A stretch of DNA of 64,000 bases from Symmetrospora coprosmae (taxonomy: Eukaryota > Basidiomycota > Cystobasidiomycetes > Symmetrosporaceae). The stretch spans positions 1 to 64,000 of the forward strand of contig VUYT01000007.1 in NCBI GenBank assembly GCA_008802785.1. The letters are read 5' to 3'. The notes under the pieces were generated by a model. The model was not told the origin of the DNA and did no database searches. It saw only the letters and a program-made list of their open reading frames with translations. A program made the translations under genes and the position numbers. Positions 12,003 to 23,557 of this stretch are shown here, piece by piece. Positions within the stretch are counted from its first letter, which is position 1; the number at the start of each line of letters is the position of its first letter.

Positions 12003-12176
12003 GACGCCAGCTAGCCCGGTCTGGCCGTCCATGGTCAGTCATGCTATATGTCCACACATTAGCCAGAGGAGTGTCAACCATGTAGCCGTATCGTTCCCTC
12101 TTCTCATTTCATGCACCGCGGCCTCCGACGCCATGCGAATTTCAGGTATATATGTACACAGAGCCAGAGCGCCCTT

Positions 12177-14113
12177 TCAAGCCATGTCGATATCCTCTGC
12201 ACCAGCAGCAGCCGTTGGGGCGCTCTGACCCGCAGCGGTATTCCCGCCGGCATTGCCCGCCGCCATGAAGTTGTCGAGCTCCCTGTCGAGGTCCTCTGCC
12301 GTCTTTGCGGTCCGGTCGCGGCCCTGTCCCTGACTGCGCCCACCGCGTCCGCGATCCCCGTCCCTCCCACCGCGCCCGCCACCACGGGGCACGGCGCCAC
12401 GCGGAGCAGTCCGTGGCGCGCCGCGTCCCCGTTCAGAGGCTGCGTGGGAGCCCGCGCCGGCTGCACGTCCGATGGACGAGACGAACCCGGCTCCGCTACT
12501 GCGGGAGTTGTCGCTGCGCGCAGCCTGGACGGGGACTTGCCTGAGAGCACCAGGGTCAGGAAAGGACAGACAGGGTGCACAGCAATGGTCAGCATGCGCC
12601 GATCCGACGGAGGAGCAACGGCAGAAGACGGGCCATTTGGCAGAGAAAGGGAAGAGGAGACGCACGACCTGTCGAGGCGGGCGAGAAGGCTGTTGGCGCC
12701 CTTTGCGCCTCCTGCGAGCACATCGACGCTCCCTCCGCCGAAAGAACTGGGCCCGCTCTTCCAGCTCGAGCCTGATGCGCCATCGGTCCTGCGCGGACGG
12801 GGCGGGCCGCGGAAGTCGTACTCTAGGGCAATGCGCTCGCCTGCGATGGAGCCATGTATGAGGGCAGGATGGCCTCGCATCAGAAACTTATCGGGTGCCG
12901 AATAGGCCATGCTGCGGCGAGAACGCACCTTTGGCGAGGGCATCGTGGAAGACCTCCTTTGCGCGAGCGGCGTCGGCTTCGCTCTCCTGTTGGCGCGGGC
13001 GCAAGCGTTAGACGCTATACACACACACACTTGGAAGCCGAGACCGCAAGCTTGAGCCGAGGCGAGTGCCGAGACTCACGTATGTCACGTATGCTTCTCC
13101 GAGCGAGCGACCTGAGAAATCAAACTGTCCAACATGGCCAGCCGTGCCGCATCATCAGAGAAGCAGGCACGGCGACGGATCACGGTGGTGCAGCAAGGTG
13201 GTAGAAAGGTCGCAAGAAAGGCAGCAAGCATGCGTGTAAGCCAATCGAGGGAGTCCGTGTGTGTGTGTGTGTGTGTGTGTGCGTGCGCTGCGCGTCCGGC
13301 GGGAGCACTGCGTCCGTCGAGGCTCGCTTTCGGCTTTTCGCTTGGAGCATGGCACCTTTCGACGCATCTTGCTGTACTCTCTGGTCCCGCCTGTAGGAGC
13401 ACGGCGACGAGCAAGCGTGTGCAGGGGAAGAAGGAAGCAGGACCTAGCGTACTTTGATGGCTGGATTGGTCTCCCTTTCGCTGCCGGGGGCCAGCGGGCC
13501 AATCTGGACAAAGAGGGCCTGTGTGGATCGAGGCGCAGATGAGACGAGCATGAGTTGGAGCTGAAGCTGGGCGCGACGGTGATGCCCCGGAACGGTGAAT
13601 GTCAGCGTGGGGCGCACCTCCAGCTCGGCCTCCGAGACCTCGTAGTGCAGGTTTGTGATCTTGAGGCGGGTGGACCTCTGCTCGCCCCCTCGGGCAGGGG
13701 CGGCTCTTCTGCTTGGCCGGGGCCCACTCGTGTTGCCGTCCTCGTCGCCTTCTCCGCCGTAGTCGAGCTTGTCCGTCTTGAAGAGGTCGTGCTTCCATGC
13801 GCCGTCCGGTCCAGCAGGCGCGGCAGCGTCGTCGTAGTCGGCCCTGCGACTCGGTTTCTGCGGAGCGGCGGCGAACCGTCAGCATGCCCGCCTGGATGGC
13901 GGCTGCTGCCGTGCCATTGTGTGCCGTGCACAGCCTGTTAAGGGTCATGCTCACGCTGTAGGGCGATGACCGGCCGTTGCCGCTGCCGCTGCCGCTGCCG
14001 TGGTCGCGGCTGCCCCTCCCGCCAGCTCCTGCGCCGCGACCTCCTCTGCGGCTATGACTGCTCTGCTGCCGCGAGATGTCGTCGAGCGAACGGTCGAGCA
14101 GCGAGTTGGACAT
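12177..14113 (-). CDS. Aly/REF (Yra1/Mlo3-type) mRNA export adaptor
   Basis: Seven exons (14113-13955, 13857-13618, 13518-13453, 13124-13080, 12986 to about 12929, 12840-12669, 12540-12177) read in frame. The protein starts MSNSLLDRSLDDI, the Yra1 N-terminal box, then an RG-rich arm. The RRM reads KITNLHYEVSEAELE, ALFVQIGPLAPGSERE, FDFSGRSLGEAYVTY, EVFHDALAKGERIALEYDFR. After a Ser-rich linker and an RGG/RDR region it ends with AKTAEDLDRELDNFMA, the conserved REF C-box that binds Sub2/UAP56. Homologues load onto spliced mRNA with TREX and hand it to Mex67. The intron inside the RRM (13452-13125, 328 nt) is over three times longer than the others I could size and holds a GT repeat. It is convergent with the JmjC gene and divergent from the CLC channel. 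Confidence 0.88.
13018..13030. repeat. Short (AC)n tract inside an intron
   Basis: A dinucleotide AC run of about 13 nt lies in the intron between exons 4 and 5 of the Aly/REF gene, near its 3' end on the minus strand. Confidence 0.6.
13257..13284. repeat. (GT)n microsatellite inside the RRM intron
   Basis: About 13 uninterrupted GT units (CA on the coding strand) lie within the 328-nt intron that splits the RRM of the Aly/REF gene. CA-rich intronic repeats can act as binding sites for splicing factors in other eukaryotes. A role here is only a suggestion. Confidence 0.85.
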
Positions 14114-14891
14114 TATCGGCTACCGTTGTTATTTGACGATGGTTGTTCGATGTGTTGAGGGTGTTGGTGGTGCTGCAAGCCGCGGGATCGTGCTCGTTCG
14201 GTTGCTCGCTCGCAGGCACTCCATTGCCTCCGTCCTTCCTTGCTCTTCTTCGACGGAAACAGACACGACACCGACGAGCCATGGGGCAAAGCATGCATAT
14301 GGGGTGTGCAGAGTAGGAGCAGTCTGGCAGCGGCAACTCTTCGATGCGCTTTCATGCAGTCCCTCTGTGCGCACATCAGTCGGCTCGTCTCCATACATCC
14401 CTGCAGTAGAAGACGAGCAAAGAGCTTGCCCAAGGAGTTCCATGCAGTACATATCCTGCACAAGGTCCGCTGCTCTGTACCAGAGAAACGTGCAGCAGCA
14501 GCAGTAGCAGCAGCTTCGTCTTCCTTCCTTCACTATGATAGCAGCAGCAGCACAATCCACCCAACTCCTTCCCTCCCTCGCAACGCTCGTCTGCCTGGAT
14601 CCTGCTCCCAGACTGCCCCTACAGTACTGGCACCCGTGTAGGAGTGCTGGGGTCCACACTCTAAGACGTGCACAACACAGACCAGGCGTCTTCATCGTGA
14701 CTCCTGTCGATGGTGCTGCAGCTGCTGCTGCTGCTGCTGCTGCTGCTAGTGCTACGCTGCGGTACTCGAGCCGCTCTGGGCGTCACGTGGGCGTCTCGTC
14801 GGAGGTGGGCGACGCGTTCAAGGGGGGCGCAACGGGCCCGCTCGCTTCTCTCTACTCTCTTCCCCTTCGACGGACACTGACAGCAGCGGCA
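14114..14891. other. 778-bp divergent intergenic region (Aly/REF and CLC)
   Basis: This region separates the starts of the Aly/REF gene (leftward) and the CLC gene (rightward). It holds scattered CAG/GCT repeats and no clear TATA box. An in-frame ATG at 14535, with no stop before the CLC start at 14892, could add about 119 residues including a poly-Ala run. I treat it as 5' leader because the extension looks low-complexity. Confidence 0.5.
14715..14747. repeat. (GCT)n trinucleotide repeat
   Basis: About nine consecutive GCT units follow a short GCTGCA lead. Read in the CLC frame they would encode a run of about eleven Ala if translation began at 14535; otherwise they lie in the 5' leader of the CLC mRNA. 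Confidence 0.85.
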
Positions 14892-17800
14892 ATGGCAAGC
14901 GACGCCGACACCAATGACGCGCTGAGGATTCCCTCTCCCTTGCCGGGCGTTCGGCAGCCATCCAAGCCCACAGACCGGGCTGGCCTGCGCCGCCGGTCCG
15001 CGTACCTCGCCGACCTCATCAGCGGTCATGCTCACTCGCACGGCGGCTACGACGGCGAATACAAGCTGGCCCTGTCAGAAGGGGAAGTCGGCAACGGCGT
15101 CCGCACCTGGTACTCGACATTCACCACCATTGGTGAGCGGGTGCTTGCCCGTCATATATGGACAGCAGGGTCGTCCGTCGCGCACAGACGCCCCGACCCC
15201 TGTCCGGTGGCAAAGATTGAGAACACGCTGACCACGCCCTTCTCTGGCTCTGACTGCTGGACACTCACCTTTCTTCTTCTTCTCCTCGGGTCCTGAAGAC
15301 TGGCTCCACGACCACTGCAAGGAGAACTCGCGCCAGAAGCACCTCCGCGCCGTCCCTGGCATCCGTGGCGTGCTCGGCGTCCAGTGGGACCGCTTCCAGG
15401 GATGGGTCGCCGTCCTCCTCACGGGCGCCTTCACCGCCGTCATTGCCTTTGGCATCATCTCGCTCGAGATGTGGCTCTTCGACATCAAGGACGGGTACTG
15501 CACCACGGCGTGGTACCGCGCCAGGCGCTTCTGCGCATGCCAAGACGCCAGCAACAACCCAGCGGCTGTCTCACCTCTCCGCATCGTCAGTCAGGCTCCC
15601 GTGATGCGCAGCGCAATCGCAGCGAGGTCCTTCATACACGCCTGGGCAGGACCCCGATTTGAAATTGCTTCGGAGAATGGACAGCATTGCACAGCCTGGC
15701 AGGAGTGGAGCAGCGTCCTCGACGGCGAAGGCAGCAAGCCCATCCGCTGGATGCTCGAGTATGGCATCTACGTCCTCATGGCCGTGCGTCGCACTCTTGT
15801 TCTCGCCGCCCTTCTCCCTTACATGCTCCGTCTGCTAAAGCCTGGTCTTGCACCGCAGCTTGTCTTCGCCACATTTGCATCCACCTTGACCATCTACCTC
15901 TCTTCGAGCGAGTCCGTCGTCAGCGCAAAGGATGTCTCTGCTGCCTCGTCAGAGAAGGACTCTCACGGGCAGACAAGCACGACAGGTCGCGGAGGAATGT
16001 CGAACACTCTTCCTAGAAGCGCTTCGTACCAGTCCTACGGCACAGTGACCTTTGGAAGCCGAAGCAAGCGCGGGCGCGCCTCGCAGCGCCAGCTTTCGCT
16101 CGATACGACCTTCAGCGAGCCGCTCCTCACGCCCCGCTCGCAGCCGAGCCCAGGCAGAACCAGCGTTGACGGCGACGACGGCACCAATACTGGCAATGAG
16201 CATACGCCTCACTTCAGCGCGCCCGAGGTCGTCCCTCGCAAAGTTATGTACTACGCAGCAGGCAGCGGTATTCCCGAGATCAAGACGCTTCTGAGCGGGT
16301 TTGTAATTCGTGGCTATCTCGGCGGATGGACGCTGTAAGTGCGGCCTTGCCTTGTCCGACATTGTTGGCCGTGAATCCGGCTGATGCGGTATGCTCCTTC
16401 ATTGCGCGCAGGGTGGCGAAAGCATTCGGGCTGTGCTTCTCTGTTGGGTCGGGCTTAAGTCTCGGCAAGGAAGGGCCGTTTGTGCATATCGGTGAGTCGT
16501 GTACGCGCTCATGGCGAGGTATAAGCTGCCGCAGGTAGCATGCTCATGCGATGTCGATGCCGTGCCCGGATATCCCAGCCTCTTGCGTAGGCAACATTGT
16601 CACCCGCTTCTTCCCAAAGTACGACCGGAACGAGGCCAAGCGGCGCGAGGTCCTATCCGCCGCGTGCGCCGCAGGCGTGGCAGTATCGTTTGGCGCCCCC
16701 GTAGGAGGTGTCCTGTTCAGCTTGGAAGAGGTCTCGTGGGTTGCAGCCTCCCATCTGAACGCGTTTGAGAAAGAGCGCAGAACGGCGCTAAACAACAACG
16801 TCCGATGCGGTCTGGACCCGCAGGTACTTCTTCCCGGCCAAGGTCCTGTTCCGCAGCTTTGTCTGCGCAATGGTCGCGGCCGTCACGCTGCGCCTCCTTG
16901 ACCCGTTCGGTAGCGGCAAGATTGTCCTGTTCGAGGTCACGTACGACAAGGACTTCCACTGGGTCGAGATGATTGCTTTCTCATTCCTTGGCATCTTTGG
17001 TGGACTGTACGGCGCCTTGTTCAACAAGGCCAACATTGCCTGGAGTAGGTGCTTGGCTCTCTGTGGAGGCACGAAGCGCAATGCACCGGCGCTGACGAGA
17101 CGAGATGCCGCTCTTGCAGCCAAGCACGTACGGAACGGTACTTCGCTCAAGAGACACCCCATCCTCGAAGTAGCGCTCATAGTCACCCTCACGGCGGCAA
17201 TCTCGTTCCTGAACCCGTTCACAAAGATGGGCGGGACCGAGCTCGTCTTTGAGCTCTTCTCCGAGTGCCACCAGGAGAACTCGTCCTCCTTCCTTTGCCC
17301 GGCCGTCCCTTCGCAGGTCGCGCCGCTTGTAAAGAGCATCCTGTTCGCTCTGCTGGCCAAGGCTCTTCTCACAGTCATTACGTGCGTGCCCTACACCACA
17401 CCAGCGATGTGCGCTGAAGGTGATCCTGACCACCCCTCCCTGTATCAGGTTCGGCATCAAGCTGCCCGCGGGGATTTTCATTCCTACTCTAGCCGTCGGA
17501 GCATGCGTGGGCCGCATCGTGGGCCTGGGCATCGAATACGCCTTTGCGCTGCATCCGGACTCGGCCCTCTTCGGCTTTTGCGCTGCCAATGGCCCGCTAC
17601 CCGCGCCCTTTGGTCAGGCGTGCGTCTTGCCCGGCGTGTATAGCATGGTCGGCGCCGCTGCGGCGCTGGCGGGCGTCACGCGGACCACCGTCTCGCTCGC
17701 CGTCATCATGTTTGAGGTGCGCGCAGTACCGCAACGCTTGCTGAGATGGTAAAGAGCAGGAACGCGTGCTGACCGTCTTTCTGTAATGCTCTGCGCGCAG

Positions 17801-18745
17801 CTCACGGGGACGCTCACGTACGTCACGCCGGTCATGCTCGCGGTCCTGTTCGCGAAAACCGTGGCGGACGCCATCGAGACGCGCTCCATCTATGACTTGA
17901 CCATCGAGTGGGTCTAGTTCTGTGCTGAGCACCGCCTTGGAGGAGCTCGATGATTGCGTGCATACTGTGCTGATATTACGGCTTCACCTCGCCAGGATGA
18001 ACAAGCTCCCGTACCTCGATGCGAAGGAGGAGCACATCTTCTCTGGCTCCGTCATGGACGTCGTCGACACGTCTGCGCCGCTCATCGTCCTCGGCAGTGG
18101 CAATACCGTCGAAGCCATGCGGGGCAAGCTCGCGGCAAACGAAGGGCGCGTCACCGGCTTCCCCGTAGTTCGTCTCGCAAAGGGCGATGATGGTCCCAGA
18201 CTGCAGGGCTACATCGGCTTTGACGAGATGCAGCAGGCGCTCTTGACGCATGAGCGGGAGACCGTGCAGCGCAAGCTCCGGGGCGCCAACCCGAGTGCCT
18301 CGACGTCGGCCACTAGATGCACATTCATGGATGCAGCTGGGTGGAACGCCTCCGAGTCCGAGTCTTCGGAGTATGATCAGAACATGCGGGGCGGCACCGA
18401 TGAAGAGGCAGCTGAGCATCAAGACACAGAGCACTATGAAGCAGGGCCCACTCTCGAACTCGGTTACCTCACGGACCGAGCGCCAGTGACGGTCTCGGCA
18501 CGCGCGCCGATGCAGCTCCTGCACCAGCTCTTCGTCAAGCTCGGCGTGCGGTACCTGGCCGTACAGGACGACCGGGGATGCTACGTGGGCACGATCGAGA
18601 AGAACAGGTGCGTGGCATCTGCTGTCCAGCCTTCCTTCCTCTTCCTGGATATCTGCTGATGACTGTGCGCCATACTGGCTGGATGATCCACTGCTACAGA
18701 TGGCTCGGGTATCTTACCTGGCTCGAAGAGGAGGGGCACAAGTAG
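14892..18745 (+). CDS. CLC-family voltage-gated chloride channel/antiporter with CBS domains
   Basis: Nine exons (14892-15132, 15299-16334, 16412-16491, 16579-16735, 16824-17381, 17449-17716, 17801-17907, 17996-18607, 18700-18745) total 1034 aa. All family signatures are present: [25 protein letters not shown] with the gating Glu, [20 protein letters not shown] and [22 protein letters not shown]. Two CBS modules follow ([37 protein letters not shown]), ending [14 protein letters not shown]. Relatives such as yeast Gef1 are endosomal/Golgi Cl-/H+ exchangers that support copper loading and acidification. The short ninth exon, supplying the last 15 residues, fits the C-terminus of homologues. 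A disordered Ser/Thr-rich loop (about residues 320-440) interrupts the membrane domain before GSGIPE. An upstream in-frame start at 14535 is possible. Confidence 0.93.
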
Positions 18746-19057
18746 CGGGTCGATCAGTCTGGTTTCCATCATTCCATTGCGCAGCACAACGACAACATAG
18801 CATAACGATGGCATTCCTCGCTCTCCTCGCAAGTACCTCTGATATTGACCGGATCGCCTTTCATTGTACACTAATCTGGTCCGGAACGCCTGCAATGCAA
18901 TCTCATCCGAAGCTTGTAGGCTTGAGCAAAGACTACAGGCGAGCAGCCTGTCGGGCGTTCTTCTTGCCTGACTTCGAGTGCCTGCAGAGCGTGGATGAAA
19001 GCACCGAGATCAGATTGGCACACTGGCCCATAGCCAACATCTGAGCGGAAAGCCCAC
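18746..19057. other. Convergent 3' intergenic region, nothing recognised
   Basis: About 310 bp lie between the stop codons of the CLC gene and SDA1, which point toward each other. The region presumably holds both 3' UTRs. I see no reading frame, RNA gene or repeat to report. Confidence 0.6.
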
Positions 19058-21883
19058 TCACCCTTGCAACCTCTTTTGCTTGGCGCGCAAGCTGACTCTG
19101 CCTTTACCTCTGACCTCCCTCGACTGGGCGACCATGGCATATGCTTTCGTGCTCTTCCTCTTTTCCTTGTTGGTAGACGAGCTGACGGCCTCCTTCTTCT
19201 TCTTGCCCTTTGCCGAGCCAAACTTTTCCCTTCCCTCTCTGCCTTTTGCAATGCTGGCCATGCGCTCCTCATAATCTGCCTTTGCCTTCTTGCTCGCGCC
19301 GATGATCTCCGCCTCGGTGAGCGGGCCGTTGGCGTCGAGCGGATTCGCAGCGGCCTTGCCTTTGCTCTTCAGTGCCTTCTTGGCCGCTACCAGGAGGGCA
19401 AGCTTGCGGCGGGCCGCACCGCCGCCGCCTGCCTTAATCTCGGCCTCGGCCGCGCTTGTCCGCAGCTCGTTCAGCTTGGCAAAGTCGGCGGGTGTGAGGA
19501 TGCGCGTCGTCGCTAGTGCCAGGAGGTCCTTCTTGTCGTCGGCAGCCTTGTCTCGATCCAGCTCAGTCAGCTCCTCCGCGGTAACTTCGAGCACGCCGGC
19601 TTCGAGATTGACCTCCGCAGCACCCTCTTCGGCTGCATCCTCTCCCGCCAAAACCCCCGCTTCATCGGCTGCAGTCGAGCTGGCAGCGACAGAGTGCTTG
19701 CGCTTTTTCCGCGCCCGCCTTTCGGTCCGCTCATCCTCGTCCTCCGAATCGTCAAAGTACGTCTTGCCGCCCTTTGCGCCGTCCTCCTCGTCAGACGATA
19801 CTGCGATCCACCCATCCTCGTCAGAGTCGCTGTCGGCTGGCTCCGAGTCAACCTCCCACCCGTCCGCCTCCTCCTCTTCTGCCTCCTCGCCACCCTCTTC
19901 CCGAAGAGCGTCCTTCTCCGCCTTCTTCTCGTCCAAGTAGCTCTCGAGAAGATCCAGTCCCTCGATGCCAGTCGCGACGTCCCGCTCCATTCCATACCGC
20001 AGGCTCTTATCGTTGGCGTTGCCGCCCGGCTTGATGGCGGCAATAGCAGCCATGGTGGCGACTTTGCCACGCTCGCGGCGACGGAGCATGTCTGGATTGA
20101 CGTCCCTGTACAGCTGCAACAGGGCCCGACTTGCGACCATGACGCCTTTGTCCTTGCTCTTGCGGTACTCGACGAGGTCCTCGAGGAGGTCCGGCTCCAT
20201 GCACCAGTGCTGCCTCTTGCAGATCTGCATGATGCTGTTCAACCCGGCAGCTACGACCTGCGAGCTGACGCCTGGATGGACAAACTCGTGCGCGATCTTG
20301 CGAATGACGGGCGTGAGCGCGTCGGGCGGCACGAGCTCGTGCACGCTGCTGGCGAGCGCGACGAGGATGGTCGTAATCTGGAGCTGGTGGTGCTGGAGAT
20401 ACTTTGTGATGTATGAGTAGAAGGGCAAAACGTAGAGCTTGTGCAGGCCCGTGAGCCGGCCAAAGAGCTGCATAATGACAACCTTGTGATCGAGGTTGAA
20501 CCGCTTGTCGCCCTTGGCAAGGAGCTCGTACAGGCGCTCGGCGAACGTCTGCGGGTCGTGCAGCAGGTTGAGCGCAGAGTTGTCAATCTGCCCAGCGAGC
20601 CCTTCGGCCTCGCGGATCTCTGCTGCTTTGCGCTTTGCGTTTGCGCGCTTGATCTCGCGCTTTGCCGTCTTTTCCGTCGATTTCTTCTTCTTGTTGATGG
20701 TCTGCTGGTGCTTCACCTTGCGGATCTTGCCCATAGCCTGGTTCGGGTCCATGTCGTCGCTGTCGCTGTCCGAGTCGCTGTCGTTGAAGTCGGACGTCCC
20801 CGACGAGTTGAGGAAGAAGTGCATGGCGACCGACTGGACCTTTGTGTTGGAGTGAAAGCACGCGGCGGAGATGAGGTTGGCGGTGCGCGCATCCTTCCAG
20901 ATGCCTTTGCGCCACAGCTCGGCAGCGAGCTTGACAGCCCACATGGCCTCCTTGCCTGCGCTCTCGCTCGACGCGCTCGAATTGGCATTCTTCTTTGTGC
21001 CGGTGCCCGTGTAGTCGGCCACGCTCTTTGGCAGTGGTGCGCCGTTGCTGCCCACTCCAGCGCCCGCTCCGCCTGCATTTCCGTTGTTGAGCGCAATGGC
21101 GGATGACCGCTCAATCATGTCGTAGAGCATGCCCTGGACGAGACGATTGAACTTGTGATTTTGCGTCTTTGCGTTGGCATTCTTGACGTCCGACAGGATG
21201 GTCTTCAGGATGAATGCTCGGATGGAGGAGGAGGTCGTCATTGTCAGAAGTGGAAAGAGCGTTTTGAGGAGTCTGCGTGGACGGGTCGCGGTGCATGTAA
21301 GCGCGCTTGCTGTATATGCTCTTAGGCTAAGGCGGCACACCACTCACTCTGGACCGCCGATGACTCCGCGATTGCGCAACAGCACCAAAGAGTGAATGAT
21401 GGTGCGCCGCGTGTCGGCAGAGAGGTTCGCATGGGAGCGCAGGAGCAGGTTGGTGAAATGGGTTGGGAGGTCTACGCTGTGCTTGGGATAGCAAGCGGCG
21501 GTCTAGGACAGACAGGGAGGGCAAAGCGTTCGTGTCAGTCATCGGATGGCGCACACAGGTTGGCAGTCATCCGGCACACGCATTTGCTTCACACCGCACC
21601 GCACCTGAGCGACGAATCCGACGAGCTCTCTGAACCTCTCCTCGTCTGCGCCTGCTTTTCCCTGAGCGCCCGAGCCGGATGTGCCAGTGGCGGATCCAGC
21701 GGTCGCGCCGTTCAGCCCGGCCCCGCTGGCCGAGGTGGATATGCCCTGCTCGATGATGTTCCGGAGGGCATTGTAGTGTCCGAACTGGATGAGGAACTCG
21801 TCCGTGTACGAAGCCGGGTCGCGCTTTATGAGGTTCTGCAGATTTGGCAGCGACGACAGCGCCGAGGGGCCGCGCTGGGTCAT
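19058..21883 (-). CDS. SDA1: SDA1 ribosome-biogenesis/nuclear-export protein
   Basis: Exons 21883-21605, 21502-21348 and 21272-19058 make an 882-aa protein. The N-terminus reads LPNLQNLIKRDPASYTDEFL, the SDA1 hallmark, followed by TAACYPKHSVDLPTHFTNLL and RTIIHSLVLLRNRGVIG. Helical repeats follow, then a central acidic domain (Glu/Asp/Ser-rich around residues 560-640), and the protein ends in the basic RGKGRVSLRAKQKRLQ tail. In yeast Sda1 acts in the nucleolus and nucleus on late pre-60S particles. The only unusual part is a Gly/Ser/Ala insert in exon 1. The gene is divergent from the uL23m gene (292 bp between starts), pairing cytosolic and mitochondrial ribosome functions. Confidence 0.93.
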
Positions 21884-22175
21884 TGCGGGCGAGGGAAGCT
21901 GGCCTGATGTGCGGGATGGGCTGTCGTCTCGGTCGAGGCTGGTCTTGCTGTCTGCAGCAGCTGTGACCTGTGCTATCCTCTCCTGTGTCGGCTGTGGGGG
22001 TGCGAACAGAAGCCAACCCGTGTCGCCACCTTGACAGCCTACAGTACTGTATGTAGGGAGCCAGCCGCGTGAAATTCCTCGATTGAGGTGCTGGCGACAC
22101 CGACGAGTACGAGGGTTGACTTGGGACACCTCGCTACGGCTATCCTGCATACACGCACATATCAGAGACAGAGAG

Positions 22176-23118
22176 ATGCAGGGGAGGACTGTCGCACAGA
22201 GCCTGGCCGCGCCCTGGCTCAGAGCAGCTGGCAGGTCAACGAGGAGCGGGAGAGGCCTCGCAACGGCCGTCTCGCCGCCGTCGAGCACGCCGTTCCCGGA
22301 CACGGAGGCAGCCAGCGGACCATCGCAGAGCATAGACGCAGGACCCGCATCAGCCTCAGCCTCGACGTCCTCGCTGGCAGAGCTCAGTCCATCCCCAGCG
22401 GCGTCTCGAGAGCGACGCGCGCTCTCCCCGCTCCCCGCCCACCTCGCCTCGGTCGCGCAGACGATCCACCTTCCCAACATCATCATCCGCCTCGTCCGAA
22501 ATGGGCCCAGCGAGGCTCACAATCCGTACATCGCCACCTTCCGCGTACCCGTCCAGCTCACAAAGCCAGACATTGTCTCGTACCTCGCCCAGGTCTACGG
22601 CCTGAAAGTGACGAGCATCAACACCGTCGTCGAGATGGGCGACATCATCCGCCGCCAGCCGGGGACGTACAAGGCCAAGCACCGCCAAAAGCAGACAAAG
22701 AAGGCGCTCGTAGGGCTCGAGGAGCCCTTCTGGTTCCCAGAACCGAGATCCAAAAAGTGGCTCGACGAGAACTTTGAGAAGTGCGTTCAGTTCCGGTTCC
22801 TTTTCATTATATTGGCACCGCAACTCATGCTAACCGATCGCTCGCACTCGCAGGGACACACGCGCAAACTACCTGCGCCGCAAACTGCTGCCCGTCGGAG
22901 ACGGTGGACCAGGCAGAGGCAGGCGCTCCTGGAGGTGGAGGGGATCAGACGTAAAGATGCAGGGCGTAGGAGCGAGGTATGGCGGCATTCTCTCCCGCAT
23001 CAGGGAGCGGAGAGACCTGCAGGAAGGGTTTGTGCGCAGGGAGGCAGAGAGGGAGCGGACCGAGATGACTCAGAGCTTCCGCGAGCTGACAGAGGGCGTG
23101 GACAAGATGACGGTGTAG
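22176..23118 (+). CDS. Mitochondrial large-subunit ribosomal protein uL23m
   Basis: Two exons (22176-22780, 22854-23118) give 289 aa. The N-terminus is Ala/Arg/Ser-rich and fits a mitochondrial targeting sequence. The L23 core reads IHLPNIIIRLVRNGPSEAHN, ATFRVPVQLTKPDIVSYL, YGLKVTSINTVVEMGDIIRR and FWFPEPRSKKWLDENFEK. The C-terminal exon adds a basic then helical extension (GVGARYGGILSRIRERRDL and on), as in fungal mL23 proteins. It sits near the peptide exit tunnel of the mitoribosome. Confidence 0.87.
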
Positions 23119-23557
23119 GCATCTGATTGCAACACATGCTTAGCCACGCGTTTGCTGACCCTGAGGCGTACGAAGAAGAGTGCAACGAGGCGACCCGGAC
23201 GATCGTCACACCTCTCGCTATGGAGTGTACAGTAACTACTGGAGCCTCGGCGCAGGCTTCCGGAGCGCTCCCTGTCACGCGGGCACCAACATCTGTAGGC
23301 GTACGGGCGAGATTTCTCGGCGACAGTGGTCCAAGCATCATCGCGATCCTCATTCGAGAGTGTGCTCACGCGACTGGCGCTACCGGCGCTTTTGCGAACA
23401 AAAGCGTGACGATCCGCCGGCAAGCGGATTTCAGACTGTATGGGGACAAGCGTGACGCAGTGAAGGGGAACCAGCATTGTTCGTCCTAGCTTGGACATCT
23501 AGATGGCCCGCGGCAGGCGCTTTAAGCTCGATTGTGGCGGAACTCCCTTGCATCTAG
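23119..23557. other. Intergenic, nothing recognised
   Basis: A 439-bp convergent gap lies between uL23m and the first F-box gene. An open frame of about 120 codons on the plus strand has no ATG at its head and no recognisable motif, so I do not call it. Confidence 0.5.

Noticed and set aside
23127-23489. Open frame downstream of uL23m
   Set aside because: No ATG at its head and no family pattern; it is likely 3' UTR and intergenic sequence.
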